The position numbers and the translations under genes are program-made. Positions 1 through 9,124 of a stretch of DNA of 64,000 nt are shown here, in pieces. The first letter of the stretch is position 1, and each line of letters begins with the position of its first letter. The notes under the pieces were generated by a model, which saw only the letters and a list, made by a program, of their open reading frames with translations, was not told where the DNA came from and did no database searches. The stretch spans positions 1 through 64,000 of the forward strand of contig JBMNOU010000001.1 of NCBI GenBank assembly GCA_050943215.1. Direction: 5' to 3'. The DNA comes from JBMNOU01 sp050943215. Its GTDB lineage: Bacteria > Bacillota > Clostridia > Christensenellales > SZUA-584.

Positions 1-7
1 TTTTGTG

Positions 8-13
8 TATAAT
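8..13 (+). promoter_or_regulatory. -10 element ahead of fhs
   Basis: TATAAT at 8-13, preceded by TGTG in extended -10 fashion. The -35 region would lie at or before the window edge, so only half of the promoter is visible. An AAGGAAG ribosome binding site follows at about 32-39, ahead of the fhs ATG. Confidence 0.5.
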
Positions 14-46
14 ATAAAACAAAGCAAAAAGTAAGGAAGAACAACG

Positions 47-1720
47 ATGCAAAATAAAACAGATTTAGAGATTGCAAGAGAAGCCAAACTGACACCCATA
101 CAAAAAATAGCTAAAGACGCTGGGATCAAAGCGAGCGAATTAATTCCGTTTGGGTATAAAAAGGCAAAAGTTTCGCTGTCGATACTTGATAGAATGAGGG
201 GACAAGGCAACGGAAAACTGATATTGGTATCCGCAATTAACCCTACACCGGCAGGCGAAGGAAAAACGACCGTTTCAATCGGTCTTGCCGATGCCTTAAA
301 ACAATGCGGTAAAAGCGTTTGTCTGACATTGAGGGAACCGTCCTTAGGTCCGGTTTTCGGCATTAAGGGCGGAGCGGCCGGCGGGGGTTATGCGCAGGTG
401 ATCCCTATGGAGGATATCAATCTGCATTTTACTGGTGACCTACATGCGGTTTCAGCGGCCAATAACCTGCTGTGTGCGTTGGTAGATAATCATATACAGC
501 AGGGTAATGCACTTGGCATTGATCCGAGAAAAATTTCGATCAAGCGATGTATGGATATGAATGACCGGCAGCTTAGGTTTATTACTTGTGGACTTGGAGG
601 AAGAGCCAACGGAATGCCGAGGGAGGATAGTTTTGACATAACAGCCGCGTCGGAGGTAATGGCCGTGCTGTGTCTGGCCAGCGATCTGCACAATTTAAAA
701 GACAGGCTCTCAAGGATAAAAATTGCCTACACATATGACGATAAGCCGGTTACTGCAGGTGAACTCAAAGCCGCGGGCGCAATGGCAGTGCTATTAAAAG
801 ATGCGATCAAACCGAACATTGTACAGACGCTTGAAAAAACACTTTGTCTGATGCACGGTGGGCCGTTTGCGAATATTGCACACGGGTGCAACAGTTATAT
901 TGCTACTAACATGGCGCTGCATCTAGCAGACTATGTGGTTACTGAAGCCGGCTTTGGCGCTGATCTTGGTGCTGAAAAATTTCTCGATATTAAATGCAGG
1001 CAGACGGGGCTTTGGCCTGATGCAGTAGTCATTGTTGTCACATTGCGCGCGCTTAAGGTCCATGGTGGAAAGGGTCAGAACGAGCTTGGTGACCTTGATG
1101 AAACGGCAATCAGAAAAGGGATGGAGAATGTTTACAAACATATCGAAAACTTAAAAGATTTCTATGGCTTGCCCGTCGTGGTTGCAATTAATAAATTTAA
1201 AACGGATGCTGAACGGGAGATTAAGCTGGTTATTGATTTATGCAAAGAAAAAGGCGTTGCAGCACTGCCCACCGAGGTTTGGGCAAAGGGTGGAAAAGGC
1301 GGTATTGCTCTGGCGGAGGAAGTCATACGCATTGCCAAAAAAACAACGCCAAAATATCCATACGATCTTAAGGACAGTATTATGACCAAGATTGAAAAGC
1401 TTGCAAAGACCATCTATGGCGCGAGCGATGTGCATTATTCTGCCGGCGTAGCAAAAGCCATTGAAGCTCTAAGCTATAACGGATACGCAAATCTGCCGAT
1501 CTGCATAGCAAAAACACAATATTCATTGTCGCATGATCCGCAGCTGGTCGGCCGGCCGCATGATTTTATCTTTACAGTAAGGAATATCAAGCTTTCCGCG
1601 GGAGCTGGGTTTATCGTGGTATTTGGGGGCAATATTACAACGATGCCTGGGCTTCCCAAAAACCCTGCGGCAGAACAGATTACGATTGATGACGATGGTC
1701 AGATAGACGGGCTGTTTTAA
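47..1720 (+). CDS. fhs: formate--tetrahydrofolate ligase
   Basis: Makes 10-formyltetrahydrofolate from formate, tetrahydrofolate and ATP in the cytoplasm, feeding purine synthesis and, in acetogens, the methyl branch of the Wood-Ljungdahl pathway. The 557-residue protein has the family's usual length. The ATP-binding loop TPAGEGKTT is at residues 67-75 and the conserved EPSLGPVFG...GGAAGGG stretch follows at about 97-114. The gene stands alone, with its own promoter half and a terminator at 1730-1758, so the window gives no evidence for a complete acetogenic cluster. Identity is secure; the role in energy metabolism is not settled by this sequence. Confidence 0.97.
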   Translation: MQNKTDLEIAREAKLTPIQKIAKDAGIKASELIPFGYKKAKVSLSILDRMRGQGNGKLILVSAINPTPAGEGKTTVSIGLADALKQCGKSVCLTLREPSLGPVFGIKGGAAGGGYAQVIPMEDINLHFTGDLHAVSAANNLLCALVDNHIQQGNALGIDPRKISIKRCMDMNDRQLRFITCGLGGRANGMPREDSFDITAASEVMAVLCLASDLHNLKDRLSRIKIAYTYDDKPVTAGELKAAGAMAVLLKDAIKPNIVQTLEKTLCLMHGGPFANIAHGCNSYIATNMALHLADYVVTEAGFGADLGAEKFLDIKCRQTGLWPDAVVIVVTLRALKVHGGKGQNELGDLDETAIRKGMENVYKHIENLKDFYGLPVVVAINKFKTDAEREIKLVIDLCKEKGVAALPTEVWAKGGKGGIALAEEVIRIAKKTTPKYPYDLKDSIMTKIEKLAKTIYGASDVHYSAGVAKAIEALSYNGYANLPICIAKTQYSLSHDPQLVGRPHDFIFTVRNIKLSAGAGFIVVFGGNITTMPGLPKNPAAEQITIDDDGQIDGLF

Positions 1721-1729
1721 TAAACAAGC

Positions 1730-1758
1730 AAAACGCATAATCATACATGCGTTTTTTT
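1730..1758 (+). terminator. intrinsic terminator of fhs
   Basis: AAAACGCAT, an 8-nt loop, then ATGCGTTTT running into a T tract. It lies 10 bases after the fhs stop codon. Confidence 0.85.
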
Positions 1759-1896
1759 GCTGCTCAAATGTTATAAGAAATATGGGTGCAAGGGGTAATT
1801 GTATATTATTTATGAACTTTTTTTATTTAGACGTTTTTTTATTTTACTGTATGTTATAATGTACAGATCGATTTTCTGCTTAAAATGGAGGTTGTT

Positions 1897-2439
1897 ATGG
1901 GCAAAAAGGGTTTAATATTTCTGCTTGTGCTTGCTGTCGTCATTGCAGGAGCAATCGGCGGAACGATTATCTTTTTATCCCGGCTTAATGCCGAAGATAT
2001 TGAAGGGCAGACAGCCCGAGGGTCAATTCTTACAAATTTAAGCGATGTCCAAAGCAACCCAATTATATACATGAGGCTAAAAGATGATCAATCAGCCATA
2101 GAGCTTGAGCTTCGTGAAAAGGGTATTTGGACCTCGGCTAACAATCAAACCCCGATTGACCAGGATGCGGTAAAAAGCATATTGTCTAGTTTGACGTTTG
2201 TTGATGTATCAAAGATGATGGATATAGGCGAGGCGAATCTCTCTGCATATGGACTTGACCCGGGCGATCTTGTTGTCACATACATGACAAGTGCAGGTGT
2301 ATATACATACTATTATGGTCAATATGCAATGGGTAAAAACGCCGTATATTTTCGTAAACAGGGAGACGATACCGTCTATACTATTAAAGCATATTGTTTC
2401 GATGATATCAAAAATGCCCTGGTTGCGCTTAGAGAATAG
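1897..2439 (+). CDS. membrane-anchored protein, DUF4340-like
   Basis: A 180-residue protein with one N-terminal membrane segment (about residues 4-28) and an extracytoplasmic domain of about 150 residues with the beta-rich pattern of DUF4340-type proteins; that family link is tentative. The ATG at 1885 overlaps the GGAGG box (1887-1891), so the ATG at 1897, five bases after it, is the better start. An extended -10 (TATAAT at 1855-1860) lies upstream. It is between the fhs terminator and the convergent gltX, probably monocistronic. No catalytic motif is visible and no function is claimed. Confidence 0.7.
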   Translation: MGKKGLIFLLVLAVVIAGAIGGTIIFLSRLNAEDIEGQTARGSILTNLSDVQSNPIIYMRLKDDQSAIELELREKGIWTSANNQTPIDQDAVKSILSSLTFVDVSKMMDIGEANLSAYGLDPGDLVVTYMTSAGVYTYYYGQYAMGKNAVYFRKQGDDTVYTIKAYCFDDIKNALVALRE

Positions 2440-2447
2440 TATTGCAA

Positions 2448-3896
2448 TTAACTCATAAGCATCAAAATGCTTTTATCAAGCCTCCGCAGCGTTTCGTATT
2501 TTCCCAATAGACAGGCGGCCTCAACTGCACCGCCCGGCGTCACCAAAGTCCCCGTAATCGCAATACGCAACGGCCAAAGAAGCTGGCCGTTTTTTATTCC
2601 CAGCTTTTCAACGAGTGCCGTGAGCACATCCTTTAACGGCTCGGGAGAATAGTCTTGATGAACTTTGAGAACCTCTCTGGCTGCTTTAAGAACAGGCAGT
2701 GCGGCTTCAGCATTGGTATTCATGCGTTTATGGTAATATAGTGACTTATCAAAATCCGGCATAACAGTAAGAAACGAGAGCTTCACGGGTATCTCGGTTA
2801 GCCTTTCTAGCCTTGGCTGAAGCGTCTCGGCAATGAGATTAAGATCAAAACCCAATACGCCACATTCCTTAAAATAAGGCATTGCAGCTTGTATAAAATC
2901 CTGTTTTGAGAGCGCGCGAATGTACTGCGCGTTCATCCACGTCAGCTTATCCACGTCAAATATAGCGGATGATTTGGAAAGCCCCTCGATTGAAAAAACC
3001 TGAATAAGCTCGTCCAAAGAAAAGATCTCCTGATCAGTCCCTGGGCTCCATCCGAGCAGCGCGATATAGTTGAGCAAAGCTTCTTTTAAATATCCTTTTT
3101 GAACAAAATCATCAAAAGATGCATCTCCATGGCGTTTTGAAAGCTTGCGCTGCTTATCTTTCATAACGACAGGCAGATGGATGTATTCGGGGATATCCCA
3201 GCCAAGCGCAGAATACAAAAGGTTGTATTTCGGTGTAGACGATAAGTACTCAACGCCCCGGATCACATGCGTAATGCCCATCAGATGATCATCAACCACG
3301 TTGGCCAGGTTATATGTCGGCATGCCGTCTGCTTTGAGCAAAACGTTGTCGTCAAGGTCAGCATTAGGAACGGTAACGGCGCCGAAAACAGCGTCTGTAT
3401 ATGTCGTTTTGCCCTCGCGCGGTATATTCTGCCTGATAACATATGGTTCTTTCGCATTTAGTCTGCGCGCAATTTCCTGCTCGGTTAGCGATAGGCAATG
3501 CTTGTCGTAGGTGTACGTTTCGCCTCTTGCCTCCGCTTTGGTCCTATCTTGCGCCAAACGTTCTTTGGTGCAGAAACAGCGGTATGCGGCATTGCATTCA
3601 ATTAATTTTTCGGCATATTTTTTATATATTTGGGCGCGCTCGCTCTGAACATACGGCCCGAAATCACCACCTACATCCGGCCCCTCATCGTAGTAAAGCC
3701 CGGTTTGCTTGAGAGTGGAATAGATCATGTCTTTTGCACCAGGAACTTCTCTGTTAAGATCAGTGTCTTCAATGCGCAGAATAAACTTGCCGCCATTCTT
3801 TCTTGCAAAGAGCCAGGCATATAGCGCAGTGCGTAGCCCGCCGATATGAAGATATCCAGTAGGGCTTGGCGCAAATCGTGTTCTTACTTGTTTCAT
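2448..3896 (-). CDS. gltX: glutamyl-tRNA synthetase
   Basis: Class I aminoacyl-tRNA synthetase that charges tRNA-Glu. The 482-residue protein shows the HIGH-type signature HIGG at residues 17-20 and the KMSKS-type loop KLSKR near residue 250. I place the start at the ATG at 3896, eight bases after an AGGAG box; an upstream in-frame TTG at 3902 is too close to that box. It is the last gene of the operon that starts at 8915. In most Firmicutes this enzyme also misacylates tRNA-Gln for the GatCAB pathway, but this operon also encodes a GlnRS, so a discriminating GluRS is possible here. Discrimination cannot be judged by eye. Confidence 0.96.
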   Translation of the reverse strand: MKQVRTRFAPSPTGYLHIGGLRTALYAWLFARKNGGKFILRIEDTDLNREVPGAKDMIYSTLKQTGLYYDEGPDVGGDFGPYVQSERAQIYKKYAEKLIECNAAYRCFCTKERLAQDRTKAEARGETYTYDKHCLSLTEQEIARRLNAKEPYVIRQNIPREGKTTYTDAVFGAVTVPNADLDDNVLLKADGMPTYNLANVVDDHLMGITHVIRGVEYLSSTPKYNLLYSALGWDIPEYIHLPVVMKDKQRKLSKRHGDASFDDFVQKGYLKEALLNYIALLGWSPGTDQEIFSLDELIQVFSIEGLSKSSAIFDVDKLTWMNAQYIRALSKQDFIQAAMPYFKECGVLGFDLNLIAETLQPRLERLTEIPVKLSFLTVMPDFDKSLYYHKRMNTNAEAALPVLKAAREVLKVHQDYSPEPLKDVLTALVEKLGIKNGQLLWPLRIAITGTLVTPGGAVEAACLLGKYETLRRLDKSILMLMS

Positions 3897-3898
3897 GT

Positions 3899-4186
3899 TC
3901 AAATCTCCTTTCCGGCGCTTCGCAGCTTGTCAAGCTGGGCGTTTCTGACATATAATGCTATATCGGCACTAACCATCAGAAAATTCAAAACATATAATGC
4001 AAGTACAAGATCGAAGCTGATGAGCACTTTATGCAATATTCCCGATAGATATGCCAGATTCAAAAAAATAAGAAAGAGCAGGCTTTTTCCTTTTACCGAA
4101 CGCGCTTTATAAGAGCGGGCAATCGAAAAAGGCCATGAGATGCCAAAGCAGACAAGCATAAGCGCTTCAAAGATACTAAAACTCAT
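3899..4186 (-). CDS. small PQ-loop-like membrane protein (copy 1)
   Basis: A 95-residue protein with three predicted membrane helices. It carries the pattern WPFSIARSYKARSVKGKS, seen almost unchanged in the next gene upstream as WPISIRRVVKNKSTKGKS. Three helices with a conserved Trp-Pro near the end of the first helix recall the SemiSWEET/PQ-loop half-transporters, which dimerise, but the exact PQ pair is missing, so transport is only an inference. It lies 3 bases downstream of its paralogue and its coding region reaches the ribosome binding region of gltX, so it is surely co-transcribed with both synthetase genes. Substrate unknown. Confidence 0.75.
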   Translation of the reverse strand: MSFSIFEALMLVCFGISWPFSIARSYKARSVKGKSLLFLIFLNLAYLSGILHKVLISFDLVLALYVLNFLMVSADIALYVRNAQLDKLRSAGKEI

Positions 4187-4189
4187 TAG

Positions 4190-4462
4190 CTAAGCCTTCC
4201 TCTCATATTTATGACGCGTGTATAAAAGAACAATCGTATCCACTGTGACCAAAGTCACGTTTAAAAAGTATACGATTACTATATAATCAAGGTCGAATAA
4301 AAATTTATGGGCAATACCAAAAACATATCCCAGCAAAACAATACATGAAAACAATAGGCTTTTGCCTTTCGTACTCTTGTTTTTAACTACGCGTCTGATC
4401 GATATCGGCCAAGCACAGGCGATAAACAAAAAAAAGAACAACTCAAAAATACTGATATCCAT
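4190..4462 (-). CDS. small PQ-loop-like membrane protein (copy 2)
   Basis: A 90-residue paralogue of the neighbouring 95-residue protein, with the same three-helix layout and the shared KSTKGKSLLF motif after helix 1. Both copies also share a His-Lys pair (AHKFL here, LHKVL there) between helices 2 and 3. The stop codon of glnS lies only two bases upstream, so translation is probably coupled. A tandem pair suggests a heterodimer, as in some SemiSWEET-like half-transporters; this is inference. I know of no established tie between such proteins and tRNA charging. Confidence 0.75.
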   Translation of the reverse strand: MDISIFELFFFLFIACAWPISIRRVVKNKSTKGKSLLFSCIVLLGYVFGIAHKFLFDLDYIVIVYFLNVTLVTVDTIVLLYTRHKYERKA

Positions 4463-4464
4463 AT

Positions 4465-6111
4465 TTAACTTTTTAGTATTTTCGAAAAGCTGTCTTTCAG
4501 GCCAACGATCTGGTTAAAAACAAGGCGATCACCGCTATCCGGATCAACACAGAAATACCCTTGTCTGATAAACTGAAACTTTTCACCGACAGCTGCATCG
4601 ACGCCTTCTTTTTCAATCAGCGCGTTTTTGAGAACCGTAACGGAACCCTGATTTAACCTGTCCATGAAATCCCCATTAGGTTCCTCCGTTAAAAGATAAT
4701 CGTAAAGCCTGATTTCGCAGGGAACAGCCGTTGCCGCATCGACCCAGTGCAGCGTGCCTTTGATTTTGCGGCCTGCTGTTGGTCCGCCTGTTTTTGAGCC
4801 AGGGTCATAGCTGCATACGAGTTCTATAATATTACCGCTGCTATCTTTAACAACTTTTTCGCATTTGATAATATAGGCATCTTTTAGCCGGACTTCTTTT
4901 CCGGGAGCCAGACGAAAATACTTACCCGGCGGATCTTCCATGAAATCGGTGCGCTCGATATATATCTCGCGCGAGAAAGGCACATTCCTGCCGCCTGCCG
5001 CTTTGTTGTTCGGAAGGTTCTCAGATCGCATTATTTCAGTCTCCGGTCCGTAATTTTCGATTACCACTTTGAGAGGGTCGAGAATAGCCATACGGCGCGG
5101 GGCGATATTGTTTAGGTGTTCTCTAACGCAGTGTTCGAGTAGCTGCACATCGACTTCACTATTCGATTTAGCGACTCCTATCCTGTCGCAGAAATCACGG
5201 ATCGACTCGGGAGTGTAGCCCCGCCTTCTCAGGCCCGATATCGTGGGCATCCGGGGGTCGTCCCACCCCGCCACAACGCCCTCATCCACAAGTTTTTTTA
5301 AATACCGTTTGCTCATAACAGTCCGCGAAAGGTTAAGCCGGGCGAACTCGTATTGATGCGGCTTAGGATTGCAATCACAGTTTTCGATGACCCAGTCGTA
5401 AAGCGGACGATGGTCCTCAAATTCGAGAGTGCATATACTATGTGAGATCTTTTCGTAAGCGTCGCCTAAAGGATGGGCGAAGTCGTACATCGGATAAATG
5501 CACCAATCGTCGTTTGTCCTGTGGTGAGACGCATGCAATATCCGATAAATGATCGGATCCCGCATATTAAGGTTAGGGCTTGCCATATCGATCTTTGCCC
5601 GAAGTACTTTTTCGCCGTCTTTATATTGGCCGGCCCTCATTTCTAGAAATAGTTTTTTGTTTTCTTCTACGCTTCTATTCCTAAAAGGGCTTATTATCCC
5701 AGGTTCGGTCAGCGTGCCCCTATATTCCCTGATTTGATCAGCGCTGAGGTCACAAACATATGCAAGCCCTTTGTCAATTAGCAAAAGCGCGCAATTGAAC
5801 ATATAGTCAAAATAATCTGAAGCAAAAAAAACGCCCGACGGAGTAAACCCAAGCCATGTCACATCCCTGTAAATGCTTTTGATATATTCATCATCTTCCT
5901 TAACTGGGTTTGTATCATCATATCGTAAGTTGCACTGTCCACCGTATTTAATAGCGGTGCCAAAGTTGAGACATATGGATTTAGCATGTCCGATATGAAG
6001 ATATCCATTAGGCTCGGGAGGGAACCGCGTTATAATATGGCTGACACGGCCATATTGAAGATCAGTGTCAATTACCTCCTCAATAAAATTTCTAGATATA
6101 GTTTCTGTCAT
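4465..6111 (-). CDS. glnS: glutaminyl-tRNA synthetase
   Basis: Class I synthetase that charges tRNA-Gln directly. The 548-residue length fits bacterial GlnRS. The HIGH motif is at residues 39-42 (GYLHIGHAKS), the PPEPNG lead-in is typical of GlnRS rather than GluRS, and the KMSKS-type loop reads VMSKR in mid-protein. GlnRS is uncommon in Firmicutes, which usually make Gln-tRNA through GatCAB; where present it is thought to have spread from eukaryotes through proteobacteria. Its place in one operon with gltX, separated only by two small membrane genes, is unusual. pyrG starts the upstream neighbour, 29 bases away. Confidence 0.96.
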   Translation of the reverse strand: MTETISRNFIEEVIDTDLQYGRVSHIITRFPPEPNGYLHIGHAKSICLNFGTAIKYGGQCNLRYDDTNPVKEDDEYIKSIYRDVTWLGFTPSGVFFASDYFDYMFNCALLLIDKGLAYVCDLSADQIREYRGTLTEPGIISPFRNRSVEENKKLFLEMRAGQYKDGEKVLRAKIDMASPNLNMRDPIIYRILHASHHRTNDDWCIYPMYDFAHPLGDAYEKISHSICTLEFEDHRPLYDWVIENCDCNPKPHQYEFARLNLSRTVMSKRYLKKLVDEGVVAGWDDPRMPTISGLRRRGYTPESIRDFCDRIGVAKSNSEVDVQLLEHCVREHLNNIAPRRMAILDPLKVVIENYGPETEIMRSENLPNNKAAGGRNVPFSREIYIERTDFMEDPPGKYFRLAPGKEVRLKDAYIIKCEKVVKDSSGNIIELVCSYDPGSKTGGPTAGRKIKGTLHWVDAATAVPCEIRLYDYLLTEEPNGDFMDRLNQGSVTVLKNALIEKEGVDAAVGEKFQFIRQGYFCVDPDSGDRLVFNQIVGLKDSFSKILKS

Positions 6112-6140
6112 TAGTTTAAATCCTCCAAAACACCTTAGGG

Positions 6141-7787
6141 TTATCCGATATGGTGCTTATATTTCGGTGCATCTATTGGAACGGCGATATGTTTTTTAGC
6201 CGCCGCTACAAGTTCTCTAAATAACGGGTGTGACCGTATCGGGCGCGACTTAAATTCCGGATGGAACTGTACGCCGACAAACCATGGATGATCGGCAATC
6301 TCGATAATCTCTACAAGCCCGTGGTCCGGATTAATACCGGAAAAACGCATTCCCGCTTTGGACAATTCTTCAAAATAGATGTTGTTGAACTCATACCTGT
6401 GTCTATGTCGTTCACTGATATCTTTCTGGCCGTATGCGGCATAAGCAAATGACCCTTCTTTAAGGGTGCATTTATAGCTTCCGAGACGCATGGTGCCGCC
6501 CATATCGGTGATTTTTTTCTGTTCGGGCAACAGATCTATAAACGGATATGGCGTATCGGAACAATGCTCGGTTGAATTCGCTTCCCGGTGTCCTAGCACA
6601 TTGCGTGCAAACTCGATTATTGCCAGCTGCATCCCAAGGCATATTCCAAGAAACGGCACGTTGTTTTCCCTACAATACTGTATTGCCTTTATTTTTCCTT
6701 CTATACCTCGCTCACCGAAACCACCCGGTACGATAATGCCGTGCGCTTCGCCCAGCAGCGAAGCTACATCTTCCGTTTCTTCGAGGTCGACCGCATTGAT
6801 CCACAAAATTTTAACGTCCAGATTATTTGCGATACCCGCATGTGTCAGCGATTCGACGATGCTGAGGTATGCGTCGTGAAGCTCGATATATTTACCTACA
6901 ATGGCGATTTTAACAGTGTCTTTTAGGTTTTTCTGTATTTCGACGATCTTTTCCCATTCCGGTATGCTTGAGGGAACATCAGGAAGAGAAAGCTTTTCGC
7001 AGACAAGCGTATCGAGTTTTTCTTTCCTTAAAAGCATAGGAATCTCGTAAAGCGTTTGCGCATCGAGATTCTGAACAACGCATTTAGGGCTTACGTTACA
7101 AAAGAGCGCGATCTTACGCTTGATGTCGCTTGTCAGCTCAAGCTCCGTTCTGCAGACAATGATATCGGGCTCTATACCGATGGTCCGAAGCTCCTTGACG
7201 CTATGCTGTGTCGGTTTTGTCTTAAGCTCTCCGACCATCTTTAAATATGGCATCAGCGTGACATGGATGAACATGCAGTTTTCCTGGCCGACCTCCCATT
7301 TGATCTGTCGGATGGTTTCCAAAAAAGGCTGCGACTCGATATCACCAACTGTACCGCCGATTTCAGTGATGACGACATCCGGTTTGTTCTTGCTGGCAAC
7401 GCTGAAAATTCTCTCTTTAATCTCGTCGATGATATGCGGGATAACCTGAACCGTTCCGCCAAGGTAATCGCCCCTGCGCTCTTTTGATATGACTTTCCAG
7501 TAAACCTTGCCGGTTGTTACGTTGGAATCCGCAAAGGAATTTTCATCAGTAAACCGCTCGTAGTGTCCGATATCAAGATCGGTCTCGGCGCCGTCATCGG
7601 TGACAAAAACCTCACCGTGCTGAAACGGGCTCATTGTTCCCGGATCGACATTGATATAAGGATCGCACTTTTGCAGCGATACCTTAAGACCACGGCTTTT
7701 TAGCAGCAGACCAAGAGACGCGGCGGTAATTCCTTTTCCTAGTGACGATACAACCCCCCCGGTAACGAAGATGAATTTTGTTGCCAT
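6141..7787 (-). CDS. pyrG: CTP synthase
   Basis: Converts UTP to CTP with ATP and glutamine-derived ammonia. The 548-residue protein starts with the synthetase domain (FVTGGVVSSLGKG near residues 8-20) and ends with a class I glutamine amidotransferase domain containing the nucleophile motif GICLGMQ and the His-Glu pair in FHPEF. It lies within the operon, 27 bases downstream of the metallo-hydrolase gene. Because it is internal to the operon, a leader-based CTP attenuation of the Bacillus kind at its own 5' end is unlikely, and none is seen. Confidence 0.97.
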   Translation of the reverse strand: MATKFIFVTGGVVSSLGKGITAASLGLLLKSRGLKVSLQKCDPYINVDPGTMSPFQHGEVFVTDDGAETDLDIGHYERFTDENSFADSNVTTGKVYWKVISKERRGDYLGGTVQVIPHIIDEIKERIFSVASKNKPDVVITEIGGTVGDIESQPFLETIRQIKWEVGQENCMFIHVTLMPYLKMVGELKTKPTQHSVKELRTIGIEPDIIVCRTELELTSDIKRKIALFCNVSPKCVVQNLDAQTLYEIPMLLRKEKLDTLVCEKLSLPDVPSSIPEWEKIVEIQKNLKDTVKIAIVGKYIELHDAYLSIVESLTHAGIANNLDVKILWINAVDLEETEDVASLLGEAHGIIVPGGFGERGIEGKIKAIQYCRENNVPFLGICLGMQLAIIEFARNVLGHREANSTEHCSDTPYPFIDLLPEQKKITDMGGTMRLGSYKCTLKEGSFAYAAYGQKDISERHRHRYEFNNIYFEELSKAGMRFSGINPDHGLVEIIEIADHPWFVGVQFHPEFKSRPIRSHPLFRELVAAAKKHIAVPIDAPKYKHHIG

Positions 7788-7814
7788 TAATACCCTCCAG
7801 AATAATAGATGATT

Positions 7815-8462
7815 TTACAGATATTCCATAACGACGATTCTCGTGCGTTTTTTCAACGATGTCTTATCAATTTCGAGATAACATTTTCCGGGGCGCGACA
7901 CATCATATTCCCTATCTGATGCTTCTAAAAAATCATCGAGCAGCGCGATATCAAGGGTGGATGCAGGCGTTTTGAAATGCATCGGAATGATGATATTGGG
8001 AGACAGCCTTTCACAAATCGTGAGCGCTTCCTTAGCGTCTATGGTGTAGTGGCCTCCAACCGGTATCAGCAGTATATCCGTTCCCTCTATTTTTTTGTAT
8101 ACTTCTTCAGAGGGTATGCAGCCGATATCTCCCATATGGCAAAGCTTAATGCCATCAGTAAAAAGCATAAAGGCAAGGTTTTCACCCCTATGCCTGCCTT
8201 GTGAATGGTCATGCCATGTTTTGACGCCTTCAATTTTAAGATTGCCAAACTGATGGACCCCTTGCGTTTTCACGACAGAGTATTTCCCTTTTACAAGGCT
8301 CAGATCGTTATGGTCAAAATGGGCATGACTGATAACGACAATATCTGCCTCAACATCCTGATGCGGGTATCCTATTGTGTCATCGTAAGGATCAAACAAT
8401 ATTTTTGTTTCGTTCCCAACAGTGACTTTAAAACAAGAGTGTCCGAGCCATTCAATAACCAT
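7815..8462 (-). CDS. metallo-beta-lactamase-fold hydrolase (UPF0173/YtkL-like)
   Basis: A 215-residue metal-dependent hydrolase of the beta-lactamase fold. The metal-binding HAHFDH motif is at about residues 46-51, and the start WLGHSCFKV is typical of the family whose members are annotated as L-ascorbate-6-phosphate-lactonase-like or UPF0173. A later His-Met-Gly-Asp (HMGD) and the C-terminal PMHFKT complete the expected ligand set. It is second in the operon, 24 bases after the DUF1934 gene. The physiological substrate is unknown for this family. Confidence 0.85.
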   Translation of the reverse strand: MVIEWLGHSCFKVTVGNETKILFDPYDDTIGYPHQDVEADIVVISHAHFDHNDLSLVKGKYSVVKTQGVHQFGNLKIEGVKTWHDHSQGRHRGENLAFMLFTDGIKLCHMGDIGCIPSEEVYKKIEGTDILLIPVGGHYTIDAKEALTICERLSPNIIIPMHFKTPASTLDIALLDDFLEASDREYDVSRPGKCYLEIDKTSLKKRTRIVVMEYL

Positions 8463-8486
8463 GTTTTCACCTCAATTCATACAGAT

Positions 8487-8915
8487 CTAATTTATGCAAT
8501 CTTTCATGCTTTTAAACGAAAGACTGAGTCTGTTGATTGTATTAAGATTCCCCATATTCAGCTCATATTCGAGACTTATACTGCCGCCCTGATCGCAAAA
8601 CGTACTTTCGACATGATGTGCAAAAATACTCAAATGCAACTTTCCATATGGCGTAGATACGTTGCTTTCGTATATACTGTTTTTTGAAAATACCATATGG
8701 GTATCTATAGGACCATTTCTTAATAGCGTGACACTCCCTTGTTCCAAAACGAGTGTAGTGGTTACACCATCAATCCCAGTCAGCTCACTTTCGTCATACT
8801 CGATCAGATAACCGCTTTCTTTCTTATAGAGCCGGCCTTCTGTAACAAACTCGACATAGTTATCTTTACCCCCATCGATTTGCATACCTTTAATTGTCAG
8901 CAGAACCTTCTGCAT
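8487..8915 (-). CDS. DUF1934 (YwiB-like) beta-barrel protein
   Basis: A 142-residue protein with the DUF1934 pattern: a first strand VLLTIKG, the middle YDESELTG, and a closing segment FCDQGGSISLEYEL. Solved members have a calycin-like barrel; no enzyme function is established. It opens the operon that runs through pyrG to gltX. I chose the ATG at 8915, eight bases after a GGGGG box, rather than an upstream TTG at 8930 that overlaps that box. In many Firmicutes this family sits next to argS or pyrG/rpoE, which fits its position here. Confidence 0.85.
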   Translation of the reverse strand: MQKVLLTIKGMQIDGGKDNYVEFVTEGRLYKKESGYLIEYDESELTGIDGVTTTLVLEQGSVTLLRNGPIDTHMVFSKNSIYESNVSTPYGKLHLSIFAHHVESTFCDQGGSISLEYELNMGNLNTINRLSLSFKSMKDCIN

Positions 8916-8944
8916 ATAGAATACCCCCAAAATAATTCTAGTGT

Positions 8945-8950
8945 ATTATA
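8945..8950 (-). promoter_or_regulatory. extended -10 promoter of the DUF1934-pyrG-glnS-gltX operon
   Basis: On the minus strand TGC-TATAAT forms an extended -10 with transcription starting near 8937. The -35 region is weak. It is the only good promoter seen upstream of the seven-gene operon. Confidence 0.55.
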
Positions 8951-9051
8951 GCACATAACAAACGGTTTTATAAATAGCAAATGAAACATATACAAAGAAA
9001 ATTGCATAAAACAATCAAACACACCCATTTCTTACATTATTTAGTTTCGGT

Positions 9052-9080
9052 GAATAGTTTTTTTTTATATGGCAATAATA
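9052..9080 (+). promoter_or_regulatory. possible sigma-F type promoter of spoIIR
   Basis: GGCAATAATA at 9071-9080 fits the sigma-F -10 pattern (GGnnAnAAT-like), with GAATA at 9052-9056 as a -35 14 bases upstream. spoIIR is under sigma-F in Bacillus. The -35 has one mismatch to the usual GYWTA, so this is a moderate match. Confidence 0.45.
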
Positions 9081-9124
9081 AAAACGCATATGCATACGAT
9101 AATTTAAAGTGAGGAAGACATTTT

